Positions 55,837 through 64,000 of a stretch of DNA of 64,000 nt are shown here, piece after piece (positions within the stretch are counted from its first letter, which is position 1; every line of letters starts with the position of its first letter). The translations under genes and the position numbers were made by a program. Source of the stretch: Gudongella sp964575895 (GTDB lineage: Bacteria; Bacillota; Clostridia; Tissierellales; Tissierellaceae); contig CAZNTE010000014.1 of assembly GCA_964575895.1 (NCBI GenBank), positions 5,313-69,312 of the forward strand, in the 5' to 3' direction. The notes below the pieces were generated by a model. That model saw only the letters and a list, made by a program, of their open reading frames with translations. It did not search any database and was not told the origin of the DNA.

Positions 55837-57343
55837 TTCAGTTTCTCTTATGGCAATATCAACCTTAGCAAACGAAATTGAGGGGGTTAGTCAGGTCAAT
55901 ATTGCGATGGGAACTACTATGAATAAGGAAGTATTGAAAAATGCTGGATTATTTACAGATGAAATTGAACATGCGGGGAAGGGAGACCTGATGATAGTAG
56001 TCAAAGGTCTTGAAGGATATGATCTTAATGAATTGGTTGAAAAAGTAGAACAATCAATGATTAGGAAAACAGGTAGTACCACCAATACAGAAACCACATA
56101 TTCCAGTTTAGAAGCTGCTTTAGAATATAATGAGGACTCAAAATTAGTTGTAGTATCTGTTCCAGGAGCTTATGCTGGTAGAGTTGCCAGAAAATCTTTG
56201 AATAATGGGCTGAATGTAATGATGTTTAGTGATAATGTTTCAATAGATGATGAGATAAGCTTAAAGAAAGAAGCACATGAGAAAGGTCTTCTAATGATGG
56301 GACCAGATTGTGGAACTGCTATAATCAATGGAAAAGGTCTATGCTTTGCTAACGAAGTAAGAAGAGGAAATATTGGTATTGTAGCTGCATCTGGAACTGG
56401 AGCACAGGAAGTAAGCGTTAGAATTCATGATTTTGGTGGTGGGGTATCTCAACTAATTGGTACTGGGGGAAGAGACTTATCCCTTGAAGTGGGTGGTTTG
56501 ATGATGCTTGATGGCATGAAAGCATTAGCAAACGATGATGAAACGAAAGTAATTGTTTTAGTTTCTAAACGACCTGCAAAAATCATTTCGGAAAAAATAT
56601 ATAGGGAAATTAGTAATATCTCAAAACCAGTGGTTATTTGCTTTATAGGTGGAGATAAAGATGAGATAGAGTCAGCAGGGGCAGTTTATGGTAAGACGAC
56701 TAAACAAGCTGCGCTACAGGCAGTTATACTGTCAGGTGTTGAAGAAAGTACAATAAACAAGAGATCACTAAACTTACCACTAATCGAGGAAATTAAGGGG
56801 AAATTAAACCCTGATCAGAAATATATCAGAGGATTATTTTGTGGTGGGACCATATGTGAAGAAGTCACATCATTAGTTAAAGAACAATTTAACAATGTGT
56901 ATAGTAATATTTCTAAAGATCCATTATATAAATTAAAGGATGCTAATATAAGCAAAGAGAACACATTTATTGATTTTGGAGATGATGAATTCACTAATGG
57001 TAGACCACATCCAATGATTGATCCAAGCCTTAGATTAGAAAGAATAATTAGAGAAGCAAATGATCCAGAGGTTGGAGTTTTAGTAGTAGATATAATATTA
57101 GGATATGGTTCACATCCAGATCCAGCAGGAGTGACTTTACCAGCTATCCTAAAGGCAAAATCTATAGCTAAAGAACAAGGTAGACATCTTGAAATATTAG
57201 CATTTGTATTAGGAACAGATCTTGATCCTCAAAACTTTGAAAATCAGGTAAAAAAATTAATGGATGCAGGAGTTACCATATCCAGTAGTAGTGAAAATAC
57301 AGGGTTATTATCTAGAGGTTTTATAATGAAGGAGGAAAACTAA
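55796..57343 (+). CDS. allF: FdrA/AllF (oxamate carbamoyltransferase subunit)
   Basis: 515 residues from ATG 55796 after AAAAGGAGACTAAGA. FdrA family, built like a succinyl-CoA ligase: an N-terminal part (DSVSLMAIS), then a Rossmann-type section (VVVSVPGAYAGRVARKSLNN, MMGPDCGTAIINGKG), ligase-like GIVAASGTGAQEVSVRIHDF with GGVSQLIGTGGRDLS, and the C-terminal GRPHPMIDPSLR and VDIILGYGSHPDPAG. Follows allH with an overlap and precedes allG by one base. Confidence 0.9.
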   Translation: MSIKTLIKKNTYFDSVSLMAISTLANEIEGVSQVNIAMGTTMNKEVLKNAGLFTDEIEHAGKGDLMIVVKGLEGYDLNELVEKVEQSMIRKTGSTTNTETTYSSLEAALEYNEDSKLVVVSVPGAYAGRVARKSLNNGLNVMMFSDNVSIDDEISLKKEAHEKGLLMMGPDCGTAIINGKGLCFANEVRRGNIGIVAASGTGAQEVSVRIHDFGGGVSQLIGTGGRDLSLEVGGLMMLDGMKALANDDETKVIVLVSKRPAKIISEKIYREISNISKPVVICFIGGDKDEIESAGAVYGKTTKQAALQAVILSGVEESTINKRSLNLPLIEEIKGKLNPDQKYIRGLFCGGTICEEVTSLVKEQFNNVYSNISKDPLYKLKDANISKENTFIDFGDDEFTNGRPHPMIDPSLRLERIIREANDPEVGVLVVDIILGYGSHPDPAGVTLPAILKAKSIAKEQGRHLEILAFVLGTDLDPQNFENQVKKLMDAGVTISSSSENTGLLSRGFIMKEEN

Positions 57344-57344
57344 G

Positions 57345-58781
57345 TTGATTAATGAGCTCTTTAATAAAAAGTTTGATGTAATAAATATTGGATTGCAAAT
57401 GTTTAAGGAAGATATGACTAAACAGGGTATTAAAGTCAATCAAGTTAACTTTATTCCTCCTGCAGATGGTGATGAAGATTTACTGGATGCTCTTGATTAC
57501 CTTGAATTACCACATATTAAGCAAAAAATAGAAGAAGCAAATAAGGAAGTAATTGAAAGAATAACCACTTCAAGACCGGTATTGGTTGGATATGATAAGG
57601 CGATAAATGTAATTCCAGGAATGAAGAAAAATATGATTATTCACGCTGGTCCACCAATTAAGTGGGAAAATATGTGTGGAGCTATGAAAGGTGCTGTAAC
57701 AGGGGCTATTGTATTTGAAGGATTTGCAAAAGATATTGAAGAAGCAGAAAAGGTAGCTGCATCAGGTGAAATATTATTTTCCCCCTGTCATGAACATAAT
57801 TCAGTAGGCTCAATGGCAGGCGTTACATCAGCTAGTATGTATGTGCACATAGTAGAAAACAAGACATATGGAAATTTCTCCTATACAAATTTGAGCGAAC
57901 AGCTATCTAAGATATTAAGAATGGGAGCAAATGATCAGAGTGTAATTGATAGGTTGATATGGATGAGAGATGTTTTAGGACCAATGCTTAAAGAAGCGAT
58001 GGAAATAGCAGGGGAGATAGATTTAAGATTATTATTGTCTCAGGCTCTCCACATGGGGGATGAATGCCACAATAGAAATGTTGCAGGTACAACTCTACTA
58101 ATTCAGGCGTTATCACCTTACCTAGTTCAAACCAATTTTTCTACAAAAGATAAAGTGGATGTTTTGAATTTTGTTCTATCATCTGACTACTTTTCAGGAC
58201 CGACTTGGATGGCATTGGCAAAAAACGCATTAGATGCTGCACATGGAGTTCCATATAGTACTATATTAACAACTATGGCAAGAAATGGTGTTGAATTTGG
58301 GATTAGAGTTAGTGGATTAGACAAGGATCATTGGTTCACAGGCCCTGCTCAGAGGGTAGTTGGTCCATTGTTTGCAGGTTATAAAGCTGAAGACTCTGGT
58401 TTGGATATTGGAGACTCAGCCATAACTGAAACATATGGTATTGGTGGCTTTGCTATGTCAGCTGCACCAGCAATAGTATCATTAGTAGGAGGCACAGTTG
58501 AGGAAGCTGTTGCTACAACTAAGAAAATGTATGAAATAACCTATGGAGAGAATCCAAATGTAACTTTACCAATCCTTAATTTCAGAGGAATTCCAACTGG
58601 AATAGACTTAAGAAAAGTACTTGAATCAGGGATGTTACCTGTAATTAATACTGCAATAGCCCATAAGGAAGCAGGAATTGGTATGATAGGAGCGGGTATT
58701 ACAAATCCGCCTATGGAATGTTTCAAGGAGGCTCTTAGAGAATTAGTTAATCAGCTAAAGAAAGCAGAGGGAATTAAATAA
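57345..58781 (+). CDS. allG: DUF1116 protein, AllG (oxamate carbamoyltransferase subunit)
   Basis: 478 residues from TTG 57345, placed after AAGGAGG inside the end of allF. DUF1116 family: VNFIPPADGDEDLLDAL, VLVGYDKAINVIPGMKKN, ILFSPCHEHNSVGSMAGVTS, ALHMGDECHNRNVAGT, and FTGPAQRVVGPLFAGYK. Third partner of the AllFGH complex. Normally a carbamate kinase gene is nearby to convert carbamoyl phosphate to ATP; none is seen up to the terminator at 58818. Confidence 0.88.
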   Translation: MINELFNKKFDVINIGLQMFKEDMTKQGIKVNQVNFIPPADGDEDLLDALDYLELPHIKQKIEEANKEVIERITTSRPVLVGYDKAINVIPGMKKNMIIHAGPPIKWENMCGAMKGAVTGAIVFEGFAKDIEEAEKVAASGEILFSPCHEHNSVGSMAGVTSASMYVHIVENKTYGNFSYTNLSEQLSKILRMGANDQSVIDRLIWMRDVLGPMLKEAMEIAGEIDLRLLLSQALHMGDECHNRNVAGTTLLIQALSPYLVQTNFSTKDKVDVLNFVLSSDYFSGPTWMALAKNALDAAHGVPYSTILTTMARNGVEFGIRVSGLDKDHWFTGPAQRVVGPLFAGYKAEDSGLDIGDSAITETYGIGGFAMSAAPAIVSLVGGTVEEAVATTKKMYEITYGENPNVTLPILNFRGIPTGIDLRKVLESGMLPVINTAIAHKEAGIGMIGAGITNPPMECFKEALRELVNQLKKAEGIK

Positions 58782-58817
58782 AGATAATTCAATTCAAACT
58801 AGAAAATTGTCTTAAGT

Positions 58818-58853
58818 AGAAAGCATTATAGTATTTAATGCTTTCTTTTTTTA
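58818..58853 (+). terminator. Strong intrinsic terminator after allG
   Basis: AGAAAGCATTA, 7-base loop, TAATGCTTTCT, followed by a T run. Closes the allantoin/oxalurate unit. Confidence 0.9.
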
Positions 58854-59292
58854 TGTAAGTAAAGTAGTTAAGAAGAATACAAACATAAAGCTAATTTAGG
58901 AATCTAAATAGATAGGTAAGATATTATGGGGAAAATATCTTATTACAAAATTTAGTAAAGTTGATTTAAGCATCTACCATTTCTGAAATAAAATTTTTAT
59001 GTGTGTTGAAATAGATATATAAAATTGAAGGAATGTAAAAAAACTTTTTATATTCTTTATAGAGGTTAATAGTATACAATCAAGGGAAAATAAAAATACA
59101 CCAATTCTCTTAATAAGAAAACTTTAAACTAGGAAGAAGTTTTAGAATGTATATTCTATTTCCTATGTAGGTGCTTTATTTGTTTTTATTATAGGGTTTT
59201 CGTTACCATTAAATTTACTAATATCCCTTACAATCTCATATTTTCAGTGGTAGTATAAGTGATAGAAATTATCATGTAAGGAGATGTACTTA
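58854..59292. other. Intergenic region before the ABC importer
   Basis: About 440 AT-rich bases. No gene seen. It should contain the promoter of the iron-type transporter operon; I could not identify a Fur-like palindrome with confidence. The ribosome binding site AAGGAGATGTACTTA is at its end. Confidence 0.45.
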
Positions 59293-60393
59293 ATGAATAA
59301 AAAATCCATATTATTTTTATTAGTTTTAGGTTTAATAGTATTTGCCATGGTGGGATGTACACAATCTGAAGAAACACCAGAGGAACCAGCAGGTGAAACG
59401 CCAGTTGAAGAACCAGTTGAAGAGCCAGCAGAAGTAGTATTAGAAGATAAGCTTGTAATCTACTCAACCCATGGTGAAGACATGTTAGAAATGGTTGCTG
59501 AAGCCTTTGAAGAGAAAACAGGAGTAAGTGTAGAGTATATCAACCTGAAGGGTGAACTAGCTGAAAGAGTAGAAGCAGAAAAGAATAATCCTCAAGCAGA
59601 TGTTATGTTTGGTGGAGCATCAAATCTTTTTATGGACTTAAAGGCAAAGGATCTGTTCGTCTCATTTGAACCGGAGTGGGTTAATGATATTGATCCTATG
59701 TTTAAAGATGCAGATAATTACTGGTTTGGTACAATTCAAACTCCAGTGGCCTTATTCTATAACACAGAAATGGTAAGTGAGGATGATCTTCCAAAGGATT
59801 GGTTTGATTTAGCGGATTCAAAATATGAGGGACAATTAATATTTAGAAATGCCTTATCATCATCAGCAAGAGTTATGTATTCAGCCTTGATCCAACAATA
59901 TGAGAGAAATTCTTCTATAGAAGAAGGATGGAGCTTTATGACAGCTTTAGATAAAAATACAAAGCAGTATTTTGATAGTGGATCATTGATGATGCAATCC
60001 ATTGGTAGAAAGGAAGCAAGTATAAGTTTTTCAACTCTAAACGATATAGTTGATAACAAGTTAAAGAACAATCTTCCAATTGAAATAGTACAACTTGAAA
60101 GTGGTTTTCCAATAATCACAGATGGAATAGCAGCAATTAATAATGCTCCTCATCCAGAGGCAGCTAAGGCCTTTGTAGAGTTTGCAGGAAGTGCTGAAGT
60201 ACAAGCTATGTTAGCTAATGCATTTAACCGTATGCCAACCCACCCAGGAGCTTTAGCTACATCTCCACAATGGATGGGAGAGATAACATTCAAAGCAATG
60301 GATGTTGATTGGGTTGACCTTTCAGCTAAACAATCTGAATGGATGCAAAAATGGGATACAGAAATAAAGGATACAGGAAAAGACGTGAAATAG
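59293..60393 (+). CDS. Iron-type ABC transporter, substrate-binding lipoprotein
   Basis: 366 residues from ATG 59293. Lipoprotein signal (NKKSILFLLVLGLIVFAM, then VGC lipobox), an acidic Pro/Glu-rich tether (about 25-55), and an AfuA/FbpA-like periplasmic fold (LVIYSTHGEDMLEMVAEAFE, QADVMFGGASNLFM, PVALFYNTEMV). Binds Fe(III) or a similar small ligand outside the membrane. First gene of a four-gene unit. Other ligands (phosphonate, polyamine) used by this fold cannot be excluded. Confidence 0.85.
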   Translation: MNKKSILFLLVLGLIVFAMVGCTQSEETPEEPAGETPVEEPVEEPAEVVLEDKLVIYSTHGEDMLEMVAEAFEEKTGVSVEYINLKGELAERVEAEKNNPQADVMFGGASNLFMDLKAKDLFVSFEPEWVNDIDPMFKDADNYWFGTIQTPVALFYNTEMVSEDDLPKDWFDLADSKYEGQLIFRNALSSSARVMYSALIQQYERNSSIEEGWSFMTALDKNTKQYFDSGSLMMQSIGRKEASISFSTLNDIVDNKLKNNLPIEIVQLESGFPIITDGIAAINNAPHPEAAKAFVEFAGSAEVQAMLANAFNRMPTHPGALATSPQWMGEITFKAMDVDWVDLSAKQSEWMQKWDTEIKDTGKDVK

Positions 60394-62016
60394 ATGAAGA
60401 AAACTATCAAACTAGCTTTGCTGTTTGTACTTGGATTATTTGTTCTCTATCCTTCAATTAGAACAATACTGGTCAGTTTAACCACTGACCAGGGTTTTTC
60501 TTTTGAAAACTACAGATATATCTTAACAACAGCAGGTTCACTGGTGGCAATAAAAAATACACTTATAATGGGGTTTATGACTGTACTAATATGCGGATTT
60601 ATTGGTACTTTTCTTGCGTTTTTTGTACACTACTTTGAATTCCCCTTTAACAAGATCCTGGATAAGGTTCTTATCTTGCCCCTGGTAGTCCCTGGTTTGA
60701 TAATAGTATTTGCCTTTGTACAACTCTATGGAGAAAGTGGAATGGTAACTAAAACCATTGAGGGAATTTTGGGCCTAAAAAGTATTCCATTTAAGTTCAG
60801 TGGACTTTCGGGAATACTCCTAGTCCATGCCTACACTCAGTATATTTACTTCTATATGAATGTATCAGTGGCAATAAAGGAGTTGGACAGAAATATTGTA
60901 AATGCTGCAGTTAATCTTGGAGCTTCACCCTTTGGAGTTTTTTACTCTATAATACTACCCTACTTAGCTCCAGCCTTAATAAGTTCCAGTATATTGACCT
61001 TTATGACTGGGATAGGATCATTTTCAGCACCAAATATAATCGGTGGTGGATTCAAGGTGCTTACTACCCAGATCCTTTTATCCAAGGCCAACTTGTACAT
61101 GAATCTGGCTGCTGCCCAGGCAGTAATACTATCAATATTTGCTATGTCCTATATGGGCTTATCAAGATATTATGAGAAAAAGATATCCTTTCAGATTAAT
61201 TTAAGGGATCATAAAATTCAACATCAGAGAATTGAAAATCCATTAATTAAAGGTATTTTTATCCTACTGGCTGTTTTTATAGTCTTAATGATATTTTTAC
61301 CAATAGTTACGATAATCATCTTATCCTTTGTAAAACCAGGGACATGGATGATCCAGATTTTCCCTCAGGAGTTTGGGATTGACAATTATATAAGAATATT
61401 TACGAGAAGTAGAAGTCTTGCACCATTTTTAAACAGTTTTAAAATGGCACTTCTAGCAGCAGTATTGGCAGTGGGGCTTGCCTTACCAGCAGCCTATACT
61501 GTAACTAAGACAAAAACAAAGCTTAAACCACTGATTGAATTTTTGCTGATGTTGCCCTTTGCTCTACCTGCAAGTGCCATAGCCATAAATATGATAAATG
61601 GATTTAGTAGTGTCTTACTTGGAAAATGGATATTACTTCCCCTAGCCTATTTTATAGCCATGCTACCCATGGCAGTTAGATCCATAACCATTTCATATGA
61701 GAGACTAAAGGATCAGTACATGGAAGCCTCCATTAATCTTGGAGCAAGTGGTATAACAACATTTTTTAGGATTGTATTACCACTGGTATCTCCTGGAGTT
61801 TGGGCTGGTTTCTTATTGGTCTTTATTAGGAGCTTAGGAGAGTATACAATATCAGCATTCTTGTTTACTGCAGGAAATAGACCAATTTCAATTGCCATGG
61901 TAAATAGCATGTTTGAATTTGAAATTGGATTAGCCATGGCATATGGAAGCCTAGTGTTATTAATGACAGTTCTTGGTTCAACAATTATTAAAAAACTGCA
62001 AGGATATATAGAATAG
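60394..62016 (+). CDS. Iron-type ABC transporter, double permease
   Basis: 540 residues with about 12 transmembrane helices in two homologous halves, each with a coupling EAA loop (NAAVNLGASPFGVFYSIILP and EASINLGASGITTFFRIVLP). Such FbpB-like fused permeases serve Fe(III) and related importers. The ATG directly follows the stop of the binding-protein gene. 12 bases separate it from the next gene. Confidence 0.9.
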   Translation: MKKTIKLALLFVLGLFVLYPSIRTILVSLTTDQGFSFENYRYILTTAGSLVAIKNTLIMGFMTVLICGFIGTFLAFFVHYFEFPFNKILDKVLILPLVVPGLIIVFAFVQLYGESGMVTKTIEGILGLKSIPFKFSGLSGILLVHAYTQYIYFYMNVSVAIKELDRNIVNAAVNLGASPFGVFYSIILPYLAPALISSSILTFMTGIGSFSAPNIIGGGFKVLTTQILLSKANLYMNLAAAQAVILSIFAMSYMGLSRYYEKKISFQINLRDHKIQHQRIENPLIKGIFILLAVFIVLMIFLPIVTIIILSFVKPGTWMIQIFPQEFGIDNYIRIFTRSRSLAPFLNSFKMALLAAVLAVGLALPAAYTVTKTKTKLKPLIEFLLMLPFALPASAIAINMINGFSSVLLGKWILLPLAYFIAMLPMAVRSITISYERLKDQYMEASINLGASGITTFFRIVLPLVSPGVWAGFLLVFIRSLGEYTISAFLFTAGNRPISIAMVNSMFEFEIGLAMAYGSLVLLMTVLGSTIIKKLQGYIE

Positions 62017-62028
62017 AAGAGGTGTATT

Positions 62029-62871
62029 ATGAGAATCGAATATCATTCAGACACAGTAAAAAAATACAATGAAGACATATATGGACTAACTAAAAAAAGC
62101 GCCTTTGTATTGGATGGGGCATCAGCACTTTCTAGTAATAGCTATACTCCAGATAAAAACGATGTAAGTTGGATGGTAAATTGGTGGAAGGAGTATCTTA
62201 ATAAAAACATAGATGATACAACCTATACAATTCAATCCATATTGAAAAATGGGGTTAGGGAGTTTAATAGAGAATATGGTAAGTTTGTTGATATATCATC
62301 ACTACTAGCCCATGAACAGCTATCAGCTGGCCTTGCTATAATTAGAAAGAACGGCAATATCCTTGAGTCCTATGTTTTAGGAGATGTGGAAATTACTGTA
62401 GAGGATAAGTCAGGAGTTTGCTATATTATTACAGATACTGCCCTTAAGGATTTTGATTCAGAGGTTATTGAACTTATGAGAAGAAATAAACACAGAGAAA
62501 ATGAGGTTGTATTTAAGGGATTTACTGAAGAAGAATTGGATGTATTAGTTAGGAATAGGTCTAGGATGAATAAACCAGGAGGATACTTTATTCTTGGCCA
62601 TAGTGAGGATGCAATTGATTTTGGCATATATAGAGAGTTGGATATTACTCAGATAAATAGATGTCTTCTGGCAACAGATGGTATTGTTCCCTTAAGTGTT
62701 AAATATTCTAGAGAAAATCTCTTGGATCAGATTAGAAGTAAGGGAGTTAGAAATATAATTAATGAGTTAAGAGGCTTAGAAGAAACTGATAAGGATAAGA
62801 GATCCATTGGAAGACTTAAGACTCATGATGATGCAACAGTTGTATATTTGGACTTTTCTATGCAGGTTTAG
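62029..62871 (+). CDS. PP2C-like phosphatase inside the ABC operon
   Basis: 280 residues. PPM/PP2C fold: EDIYGLTKKSAFVLDGAS (metal Asp), LGDVEITVEDKSG, LLATDGIVPL and THDDATVVYLDF (metal Asp pair). Dephosphorylates Ser/Thr targets, here unknown. Its place between permease and ATPase genes, 12 and 15 bases from its neighbours, is unusual and hints at control of the transporter. AGAGGTGTATT precedes the ATG. No kinase partner is visible in the window. Confidence 0.8.
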   Translation: MRIEYHSDTVKKYNEDIYGLTKKSAFVLDGASALSSNSYTPDKNDVSWMVNWWKEYLNKNIDDTTYTIQSILKNGVREFNREYGKFVDISSLLAHEQLSAGLAIIRKNGNILESYVLGDVEITVEDKSGVCYIITDTALKDFDSEVIELMRRNKHRENEVVFKGFTEEELDVLVRNRSRMNKPGGYFILGHSEDAIDFGIYRELDITQINRCLLATDGIVPLSVKYSRENLLDQIRSKGVRNIINELRGLEETDKDKRSIGRLKTHDDATVVYLDFSMQV

Positions 62872-62886
62872 TTTGGAGGTTATGTA

Positions 62887-63849
62887 ATGGACATTAGGAT
62901 TAATGATATATCATACCAATATGAAGATGAATTAGTTCTTGATAAGGTTAGCCTTCAGGTAAATCATGGAGAGATAGTAGCCCTTCTGGGACCATCAGGG
63001 TGTGGTAAGACAACCCTATTAAGATTGATAGCAGGATTATTAGCAATTCAAAGTGGAGAAATATATTTTGGGGATACTGATGTTAGCGGTCTTGACCCAA
63101 GAAAGAGAAATGCAGTAATGGTATTTCAAAACTATGCTCTTTTTCCCCATTTGAGTGTCCAAAAAAATATTGAGTATGGACTAAAGGTAAGGAAGATAGG
63201 CAAAAAAGATATAGACATTAAATTGGCTAAGGTACTGGAGACAGTTAAATTACAGGGATTAAAGGATAGAAGGATTAGTGAATTAAGTGGGGGACAACAA
63301 CAAAGGGTAGCCCTGGCAAGGGCCTTGGTAGTTAATCCTGATGTACTCTTATTTGATGAGCCTTTGAGTAATTTGGATGAAAAATTAAGAGTATCCATGC
63401 GCCAGGAAATAAGAAACATCTTAAAGGAAAGGGATACTACTGGAATCTATGTTACCCATGATCAGGAAGAAGCAATGTCTATAGCAGATAGAATAGTAAT
63501 TCTGGATAAGGGAATCATACAACAAATTGGAAGACCTAATGAGATTTACGAAAAACCGGTAAATAAGTTTGTTGCAGAATTTATGGGAAAATGTAACTTC
63601 TTGGAGATAGATAATTGGACATTTATGCTAAGACCAGATGGAATTATAATGTCAACAGATGGAAAAGAACCTGGTGAGGTACAATGGATAGAATACTTAG
63701 GGACCTTAACTAGGATCTATCTTAAATCAAGTGGTAAGGAAATAATTATGGATATACCATCTATATCTTTAAAAGAGAAGAATATTTTTATTGGGGATTT
63801 GATAAATTACTCTTATGAAATGGATAGGGCTGTTAGACTAAAAGAATAA
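62887..63849 (+). CDS. Iron-type ABC transporter, ATP-binding protein
   Basis: 320 residues. Complete ATPase: Walker A GPSGCGKTT, Q-loop VFQNYALFPH, signature LSGGQQQRVALARAL, Walker B LLFDEPLSNLD, H-loop VTHDQEEAMS. A short C-terminal TOBE-like region (LRPDGIIM onwards) follows. Powers the permease above. GGAGGTTATGTA precedes ATG. Confidence 0.93.
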   Translation: MDIRINDISYQYEDELVLDKVSLQVNHGEIVALLGPSGCGKTTLLRLIAGLLAIQSGEIYFGDTDVSGLDPRKRNAVMVFQNYALFPHLSVQKNIEYGLKVRKIGKKDIDIKLAKVLETVKLQGLKDRRISELSGGQQQRVALARALVVNPDVLLFDEPLSNLDEKLRVSMRQEIRNILKERDTTGIYVTHDQEEAMSIADRIVILDKGIIQQIGRPNEIYEKPVNKFVAEFMGKCNFLEIDNWTFMLRPDGIIMSTDGKEPGEVQWIEYLGTLTRIYLKSSGKEIIMDIPSISLKEKNIFIGDLINYSYEMDRAVRLKE

Positions 63850-64000
63850 TGATTAGTAGGGAAGACATAGGTCAGAGTCTGTATTTTATTAAGGATCTTA
63901 AGAATTATGTATACCAAATCTTAGAAAAATGATATAATATACTTGATTGAGCAAATTGCATAATTTTTAACCGTTGAAATAACTAACTTTTTTACAAGCA
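63850..64000. other. Right edge, possible promoter
   Basis: TGATATAATA near 63930 resembles a -10 element, and no coding start is seen before the window ends. The next gene lies outside. Confidence 0.3.

Noticed and set aside
1..64000. CRISPR array, rRNA genes, complete insertion sequences
   Set aside because: No regularly spaced repeats, rRNA-like sequence or transposase was seen anywhere in the window.

Overview
The window is AT-rich DNA from a low-GC Gram-positive anaerobe. Strong AGGAGG-type ribosome binding sites, frequent TTG/GTG starts and TAA/TAG/TGA stops fit Clostridia in the broad sense. A tungsten-type aldehyde:ferredoxin oxidoreductase, a clostridial-type 4-hydroxybutyrate dehydrogenase and an allantoin/oxalurate degradation cluster suggest an amino-acid or purine fermenter. 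I cannot name the species.

Layout. (1) 1-7.4 kb: dihydroxy-acid dehydratase (runs off the left edge), then a MoaD-like protein, aldehyde ferredoxin oxidoreductase carrying an in-frame TGA, 4-hydroxybutyrate dehydrogenase, and an NCS2-type purine permease. (2) 7.6-27.2 kb: an integrative element inserted at tRNA-Arg(ACG). It has a tyrosine recombinase, a stand-alone copy of the recombinase's arm-binding domain, an excisionase, a reverse transcriptase beside about 500 nt of structured non-coding DNA, a CI-like repressor, RadC and HIRAN proteins, and a type I restriction-modification operon whose methylase is fused to an ADP-ribosylglycohydrolase. A divergent operon begins with a methylase-like protein that has lost its catalytic motifs. 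The element is flanked by about 240-bp imperfect direct repeats that include the 5' half of the tRNA. (3) 27.5-42.7 kb: a dense defence-like island with a PLD-nuclease/helicase, HIT protein, McrB/McrC-type pair, MazG-like pyrophosphohydrolase, two unrecognised proteins, a Fic protein, and a 1595-residue exonuclease-RecQ-UvrD fusion. (4) 43.0-47.0 kb: a cytosine-deaminase-like amidohydrolase, a candidate structured RNA, and a macro-domain/VWA/ADP-ribosylglycohydrolase group. (5) 47.1-58.8 kb: PucR regulator, GltS-like transporter, metal-less creatinase-like hydrolase, allantoinase, an ankyrin/TPR protein, and the three oxamate carbamoyltransferase proteins (AllH, AllF, AllG). (6) 59.3-63.8 kb: an iron-type ABC importer with a PP2C-like phosphatase gene between permease and ATPase.

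How it works together. The permease at 6.1 kb and the catabolic genes after 43 kb look like two parts of a purine/ureide utilisation region now separated by about 35 kb of mobile and defence DNA. Allantoin would be opened by AllB and oxalurate cleaved by AllFGH to oxamate plus carbamoyl phosphate. Allantoate amidohydrolase, ureidoglycolate dehydrogenase and carbamate kinase are not in the window. ADP-ribose chemistry appears twice (macro/VWA/ADP-ribosylglycohydrolase operon, and the glycohydrolase-HsdM fusion), and the two glycohydrolases are clearly homologous. The most novel-looking items are the glycohydrolase-methylase fusion with its dead-methylase neighbour, the RT with its structured flank, the TGA inside the Fe-S motif of AOR, and the 108-nt structured element before the macro gene.
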